Shown here in pieces: positions 5,214 to 9,229 of a stretch of 9,229 bases of DNA. This DNA is from Sulfurovum sp. (GTDB lineage Bacteria > Campylobacterota > Campylobacteria > Campylobacterales > Sulfurovaceae). Position numbers and translations under genes: made by a program. How positions within the stretch are numbered: the stretch's first letter is position 1; each line of letters opens with the position of its first letter. Under the pieces are notes generated by a model, which was not told the origin of the DNA, made no database searches, and was given only the letters and a program-made list of their open reading frames with translations. Location of the stretch: the NCBI GenBank assembly GCA_027066595.1, contig JAMONG010000185.1, forward strand, positions 1-9,229. The letters run 5' to 3'.

Positions 5214-7946
5214 TTATAATAATTTAAATTTTTCTTTTAACAGACTAAACTCACGAAGCAATAATTGAATTTGCATGATATCAAATATATCAATCGCTTC
5301 ATTTAATTGACTAACATACTCTTGTAATGGCTTTATATCATACGTATTAGATAACTTTTCAACCTTAATACTAAATACCTCTATATCAGAAATACTATTT
5401 GTAAGTAGAGCTTTTTCATGAAGTGGTGCAATGTCTTTTTCTAATTTATCCAATATCGTAACAATATTTTGCATAGTAGATTCACCTAAAATAAGTGATT
5501 CAGTTTCACTCTTTTCACTTACGATTTGAACACTATCAGATGCTAAAAAATGACTTAATTCTAGAAAAAGGTCTCTTTTTAGTACAGGCTTACGTAAATA
5601 ACCATCAAAATCTTTACTTTTTTCATCTTCATACTCATCTTGCATGATAGATGCAGTAAGGGCTATAATAGGCACATTACTCATAGATTTAATCTTGCGA
5701 GTTGCTTCATAACCATCCATATTTGGCATGCGTATATCCATAAGAATAAGATCTGGTTTTTCTTTTTGGTATTGGGTTATAGCCTCTACACCATCTGAAG
5801 CTGTAACAATCTCTATAGCCGTCTTTTCAAAGCTTTTAACAATTAGCTCACGATTATCTTCAATATCATCTACTATCAAAACTTTAGCAGGCTTAAATCG
5901 TATCTGTTTACCTGTTTCTAACGCTATGTTCTCTTTAGAAATTTGTAGTGATGAAATATCAACCCCGTAAAGATAAATAAAAAATGTTGTCCCTCTCTTT
6001 AGTATACTCTGTGCAGTTATCGTGCCATCCATCATCTCGACTAAACGCTTAGAGATTGAGAGTCCTAAACCTGTACCACCAAACTTTCGATTGTCTTGTC
6101 CCTCTTGTTGTTCAAAAGATAAGAAGATATTTTCTATTTGATCTGGAGGTATACCTATACCTGTATCTTCAACGGCTATCTCTAAATCTAGTTTTGACAA
6201 ATGCTCATCCACATTAAACGCATGGACAGATAGCTTAATATAGCCCTCTTCTGTAAACTTTACAGCATTCCCAACAAGATTGACTAAAACCTGTCTTAAG
6301 CGTATACCATCAAGTAGTAAACTTTTAGGTATCTCATCATCAATATCAACAACGATAGATAGACCTTTACTTCCAACGCTCATACTGAAAATAGATGCCA
6401 CATCATGTACAATATCATTCACATTCACAGCAGTTTTTGTAATTTCTAACTTTCCTGCCTCAATTTTGGAAAGATCTAAAATATCATTTATCAATGTTAA
6501 AAGAGCATTTCCTGCATTTTTAATAATTTTGATATATGACTTAAGTCGTGGTTTTTGAACTTGTTCATCCAGGAGTTCAGTAAACCCAATAATTGCATTC
6601 ATAGGCGTACGAATCTCATGTGACATATTGGCTAAAAATTCTGATTTTGATTTATTCGCATGGTCTGCTATCTTTTTGGCTTCTTCTAATGCTTCTTCTC
6701 TCTCTATACGTTCTGTTAAGTCGACCATGATACTTAATAGTGCTTGTTTTGAATCATATACTATAGGGATAATAGAAATCAATACGTTCATTTCACTTTT
6801 ATCTAGCCTTTTAAACTTAACTATCTTATCATTTACTCTTCCCTCTTTTTTAATCATTTTTATAAGAGACTCACGCTCTACACTATCTGCATAAAATTCC
6901 ATTACATTATGTTTATAGATATCTTCAGCAGAAATTTCAAATGTCTTTAATGCAAAATTATTTGCACGAAGTACAGATCCATCATACGTACTTACAAGGA
7001 CATTTAATGGTATATTATCAATCAACATACTCATTTGAGCTTCACCTTGTTCTCTTTTTTCTACTTCATATTGCAGCTTTCTATGCCAAAACCATGTACC
7101 CAAAATAAAAAATAAAAAAAGACCCAATATCTGATAAACCAATGTATAATCAATACTCTTATCATACTCTAACGATACCCATCTATCTCTTATCTGTTTT
7201 TTGTCTGAAGAACTTATACTGCGTAATGCTTTGTTAAGTATAGAGAGCAACATTTCATTGCCTTTGACAACGCCCATATTGATGCTTCGTTTATGTTCAC
7301 TCATTGTGACCATTTTAATATGCGAGTACCCTTGCTTTTTAATATGATAAGCTATAGAGACAGCATTATCAAAAATAGCATCCACTTCACCTGATGCAAG
7401 AGCTTCTAAAAGTGTATACAAATCACTGTAAGTCACTATCTTAATTTGTTTATATTTCTTTTTTACAATATCTTCTGTGATATATGATTCAATCACCCCT
7501 ACACGCTTACCATTAAAGTCAGATATTTCATAAAAAAATTTGTGCTGCTCAGCGGTTGCTACCACAAAGGCATAGGTCATATAGGCTTCTGTAAAATCTA
7601 AATATTTTTTACGCTCAACGCTAGGTGCAAGTGCCGCTATCATATCTAACTTTCTATTTTTTGCAGCCATAAGAACATCAGACCATGTATGATATACTTG
7701 CACACTAAATTTCAACCCAGTCTTTTGAGATATAAGTGCCAAATAGTCTGCACTCATACCATCATGGACTCCTTCATCATTGATGAAATCAAAAGGTTCC
7801 CAAGCCTTATCTACTCCTAATCTCACTTCAGGATGAGTAAAAATCCATTTTTTTTCTTCTTCTGTCAGTTCTAAAGCATTGAGATAACTAAAAGAGAGAA
7901 AAAAGAGTAAGAAGAGTCTAAGACTGTACAATGGCAATAAATTCAT
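5214..7946 (-). CDS. Hybrid sensor histidine kinase with periplasmic solute-binding domain, 910 aa
   Basis: Inner-membrane sensor of the SBP_bac_3-linked (BvgS-like) hybrid class. In order: signal/anchor segment 5-24; one bacterial solute-binding family 3 domain (about 40-260), likely binding an amino acid or other small molecule; membrane span 268-287 (LVYQILGLFLFFILGTWFW); PAS domain about 303-410; short coiled linker; HisKA with SHEIRTPMNA and phospho-acceptor H443; ATPase domain with N-box NAVKF (N560), G1 DTGIGIP (D594) and G2 GGTGLGLSI (623-631). A receiver domain follows, with acidic pair D693-D694 and phospho-acceptor D737 in LMDIRMP. The last 100 or so residues are helical and resemble an HPt domain without its histidine. 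The kinase core looks intact. The start overlaps the upstream response regulator gene by 29 nt in another frame, with a GGAA about 10 nt upstream, implying translational coupling. The ligand is unknown. Confidence 0.93.
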   Translation of the reverse strand: MNLLPLYSLRLFLLFFLSFSYLNALELTEEEKKWIFTHPEVRLGVDKAWEPFDFINDEGVHDGMSADYLALISQKTGLKFSVQVYHTWSDVLMAAKNRKLDMIAALAPSVERKKYLDFTEAYMTYAFVVATAEQHKFFYEISDFNGKRVGVIESYITEDIVKKKYKQIKIVTYSDLYTLLEALASGEVDAIFDNAVSIAYHIKKQGYSHIKMVTMSEHKRSINMGVVKGNEMLLSILNKALRSISSSDKKQIRDRWVSLEYDKSIDYTLVYQILGLFLFFILGTWFWHRKLQYEVEKREQGEAQMSMLIDNIPLNVLVSTYDGSVLRANNFALKTFEISAEDIYKHNVMEFYADSVERESLIKMIKKEGRVNDKIVKFKRLDKSEMNVLISIIPIVYDSKQALLSIMVDLTERIEREEALEEAKKIADHANKSKSEFLANMSHEIRTPMNAIIGFTELLDEQVQKPRLKSYIKIIKNAGNALLTLINDILDLSKIEAGKLEITKTAVNVNDIVHDVASIFSMSVGSKGLSIVVDIDDEIPKSLLLDGIRLRQVLVNLVGNAVKFTEEGYIKLSVHAFNVDEHLSKLDLEIAVEDTGIGIPPDQIENIFLSFEQQEGQDNRKFGGTGLGLSISKRLVEMMDGTITAQSILKRGTTFFIYLYGVDISSLQISKENIALETGKQIRFKPAKVLIVDDIEDNRELIVKSFEKTAIEIVTASDGVEAITQYQKEKPDLILMDIRMPNMDGYEATRKIKSMSNVPIIALTASIMQDEYEDEKSKDFDGYLRKPVLKRDLFLELSHFLASDSVQIVSEKSETESLILGESTMQNIVTILDKLEKDIAPLHEKALLTNSISDIEVFSIKVEKLSNTYDIKPLQEYVSQLNEAIDIFDIMQIQLLLREFSLLKEKFKLL

Positions 7947-8964
7947 TTTGATGTTCCATAAATATATCTATCAACTGAGGGTCAAAATGTGTTCCTGCAT
8001 GCTTTTTCATATATTCAATGGATCTATCTATCTCCCATGCTTCCTTATAGTAACGTTCATGGGTCAAAGCATCAAATACATCGATAATAGAAACTATTCT
8101 TCCATATAGGTGTATCTCATCTCCTGTTAATCCTTTAGGGTACCCTGTACCATCCCACTTTTCATGATGTTGCATTGCGATAATATCTGCAGACTGCATA
8201 ATCTTTCTTTTTGAACTTTTTAAAAACTTATGGGCTGCAGTGGTATGTGTTTTCATCACTTCAAACTCTTCTTTAGTTAACGCATCTGCTTTTTGAAGTA
8301 TATTATCAGGTATACTCACTTTTCCTATGTCATGCATAGGTGCTGCATGAAAAATATTGGTTGCATCTTCTGTTGTTAAAGAGGGATGATACTCTGCTAA
8401 AAGTTTTGACATAAGTGCTACACGCTTTACATGTTCTCCTGTCTCTTGTGAACGCCCTTCTATCATCTCTGTTAACATATAGATAATCTCTTTTTGACCC
8501 TCTTCCATTTCATGTAAAATACGTTTACGTTCATATTTTACTTTCGCTTCTAATGAAAGGTTATGCTCTTCCAATACTAATTTGGAACGATAAAGTTCAA
8601 GTTGGGTTTTTACACGAGCAAGTAACTCTTCTGCATGAAAAGGTTTAATAAGATAATCTACCGCACCTAAAGAAAACCCTTTTGTGATAGAGTCAATATC
8701 CGTTTTTGCTGTCAGAAAAACAATAGGTACATTTAGATATTTATCTATTTTTTTAATCTTTTGACACACTTCATACCCATCCATACCTGGCATCATGATA
8801 TCTAGCAAAATAATATCAAAATCATTCTGTTCTAGTAACGTTAAAGCTTCTTCTCCGGAAAGTGCAAAGGTTAGATTATAGTTTTCTTCTTTTAGAATAT
8901 TCATAGCCATCTGAATATTATCTACAACATCATCAACAATAAGTACGTTATATTTAAAATCCAT
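7918..8964 (-). CDS. Response regulator with HD-GYP cyclic-di-GMP phosphodiesterase domain, 348 aa
   Basis: Cytoplasmic REC/HD-GYP protein of the RpfG type, predicted to hydrolyse cyclic-di-GMP when its receiver is phosphorylated. The receiver (about 5-120) has the acidic pair D11-D12, phospho-acceptor D55 in LLDIMMPGMDG, T85 and K107 in IKPF. A coiled linker (about 128-160) joins it to the HD-GYP domain (160-345). The catalytic set appears complete: E174 and H178 (ETGEHVKRV), H211-D212 and K215 (HDIGK), H240, H266-H267 (HHEKWDGTGYP, GYP at 274-276) and D295. Active enzyme is therefore likely, from the family rule that these residues bind the metal centre. The ATG follows AGGGGA at good spacing. 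The stop overlaps the start of the hybrid kinase, its likely phosphodonor. The usual outputs of this type are motility, adhesion or biofilm, not shown here. Confidence 0.94.
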   Translation of the reverse strand: MDFKYNVLIVDDVVDNIQMAMNILKEENYNLTFALSGEEALTLLEQNDFDIILLDIMMPGMDGYEVCQKIKKIDKYLNVPIVFLTAKTDIDSITKGFSLGAVDYLIKPFHAEELLARVKTQLELYRSKLVLEEHNLSLEAKVKYERKRILHEMEEGQKEIIYMLTEMIEGRSQETGEHVKRVALMSKLLAEYHPSLTTEDATNIFHAAPMHDIGKVSIPDNILQKADALTKEEFEVMKTHTTAAHKFLKSSKRKIMQSADIIAMQHHEKWDGTGYPKGLTGDEIHLYGRIVSIIDVFDALTHERYYKEAWEIDRSIEYMKKHAGTHFDPQLIDIFMEHQNEFIAIVQS

Positions 8965-9028
8965 ACTTTCCCCTAAAATAATATTATCTTATATCATAGC
9001 ATAAAGAGATAAAACTAATTGAAAAAGC
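8965..9028 (-). promoter_or_regulatory. Gap between trmA and the signalling operon, candidate promoter
   Basis: This 64-nt AT-rich gap carries minus-strand -10-like boxes TATAAG (8993-8988) and GATAAT (8988-8983) upstream of the AGGGGA ribosome binding site (8974-8969). No good -35 box and no hairpin with a T-run after trmA are visible, so read-through from trmA is equally possible. Confidence 0.3.
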
Positions 9029-9229
9029 CTATATCGTTTTGCGTAAAAACACCCCACTCTCTACATGTGAAGTATGGGGAAACTGGTCATACATCGCTGC
9101 TTCAACTACTGTATGGGTTTTGGTTAAAGTTTCTAAGTCTCTTGCCAATGTTTCTGGGTTACATGATATATAGATGATATTTTCTATCTTCGATATGAGT
9201 TCTATCGTCCCCACATCTAAACCTGCTCT
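9029..9229 (-). CDS. trmA: tRNA (uracil-5-)-methyltransferase, 3' end, cut by window edge
   Basis: C-terminal 66 residues of the SAM-dependent enzyme that makes 5-methyluridine at position 54 of tRNA. The open frame runs past the window edge; the GTG at 9214 is internal, because the codons before it read RAGLD, a conserved TrmA/RumA motif. The catalytic nucleophile is the cysteine in ISCNPETLARDL (fragment residue 23). The general-base glutamate is in HVESGVFL (residue 57). The 34-residue spacing equals that between C324 and E358 of E. coli TrmA as I recall it. DQFPHTSHVE favours TrmA over RlmD. The fragment ends with TAG. It reads in the same direction as the signalling operon, 64 nt upstream of it. 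Confidence 0.9.
   Translation of the reverse strand, partial: RAGLDVGTIELISKIENIIYISCNPETLARDLETLTKTHTVVEAAMYDQFPHTSHVESGVFLRKTI

Noticed and set aside
5728..6894. Three plus-strand frames antisense to the hybrid kinase
   Set aside because: Serine/isoleucine-rich translations of the complement of kinase codons, without start signals.
9029..9214. Independent 61-aa gene starting at GTG 9214
   Set aside because: The frame continues upstream through RAGLD to the window edge and matches the C-terminus of TrmA, so this is a partial gene.

Overview
The window is AT-rich, densely coded bacterial DNA that looks like a free-living member of the Campylobacterota (Epsilonproteobacteria, of the Sulfurimonas/Sulfurovum kind). 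This rests on codon and base composition, on the Campylobacter-like N-terminus of the threonine dehydratase, and on a large multihaem cytochrome beside a hybrid sensor kinase. The genus assignment is inference. No mobile element, tRNA, rRNA or CRISPR array was seen.

Layout. (1) At the left edge, on the minus strand, is the 5' part of threonine dehydratase (ilvA, 1-688, cut by the window). (2) Divergent from it is a plus-strand run: a small CoA-binding-fold protein (741-1172), then two tandem, paralogous, secreted MORN_2-repeat proteins (1215-1895 and 1912-2508) only 16 nt apart. (3) After a 237-nt leader region comes a stand-alone periplasmic multihaem cytochrome c of 786 aa (2746-5106) with seven CXXCH motifs and a long haem-free N-terminal domain. 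(4) A strong hairpin at 5157-5187 separates it from a convergent minus-strand operon. That operon holds an HD-GYP response regulator (8964-7918), overlapped by 29 nt by a hybrid histidine kinase with a periplasmic solute-binding sensor domain (7946-5214). (5) At the right edge is the 3' end of trmA (tRNA m5U54 methyltransferase, minus strand, cut by the window).

How the parts may work together. The sensor kinase has a solute-binding domain, one membrane span, PAS, kinase core and receiver. It probably reads a periplasmic small molecule and phosphorylates the receiver of the adjacent HD-GYP protein, changing cyclic-di-GMP breakdown. The cytochrome is likely an abundant periplasmic electron carrier or oxidoreductase: it has a strong ribosome binding site, its own leader and no partner genes. 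No sequence link between the cytochrome and the signalling operon is visible beyond adjacency. The flanking housekeeping genes (ilvA, CoA-binding protein, trmA) recall a cluster in Campylobacter, as I remember it. The MORN, cytochrome and signalling genes may therefore be an accessory block inside a conserved neighbourhood.

The least explained items are the cytochrome (unassigned N-terminal domain with an HC...YCC cluster, and a lone C-x6-H site where a haem motif might be expected) and the MORN_2 pair, which share a C-terminal tail of unknown function.
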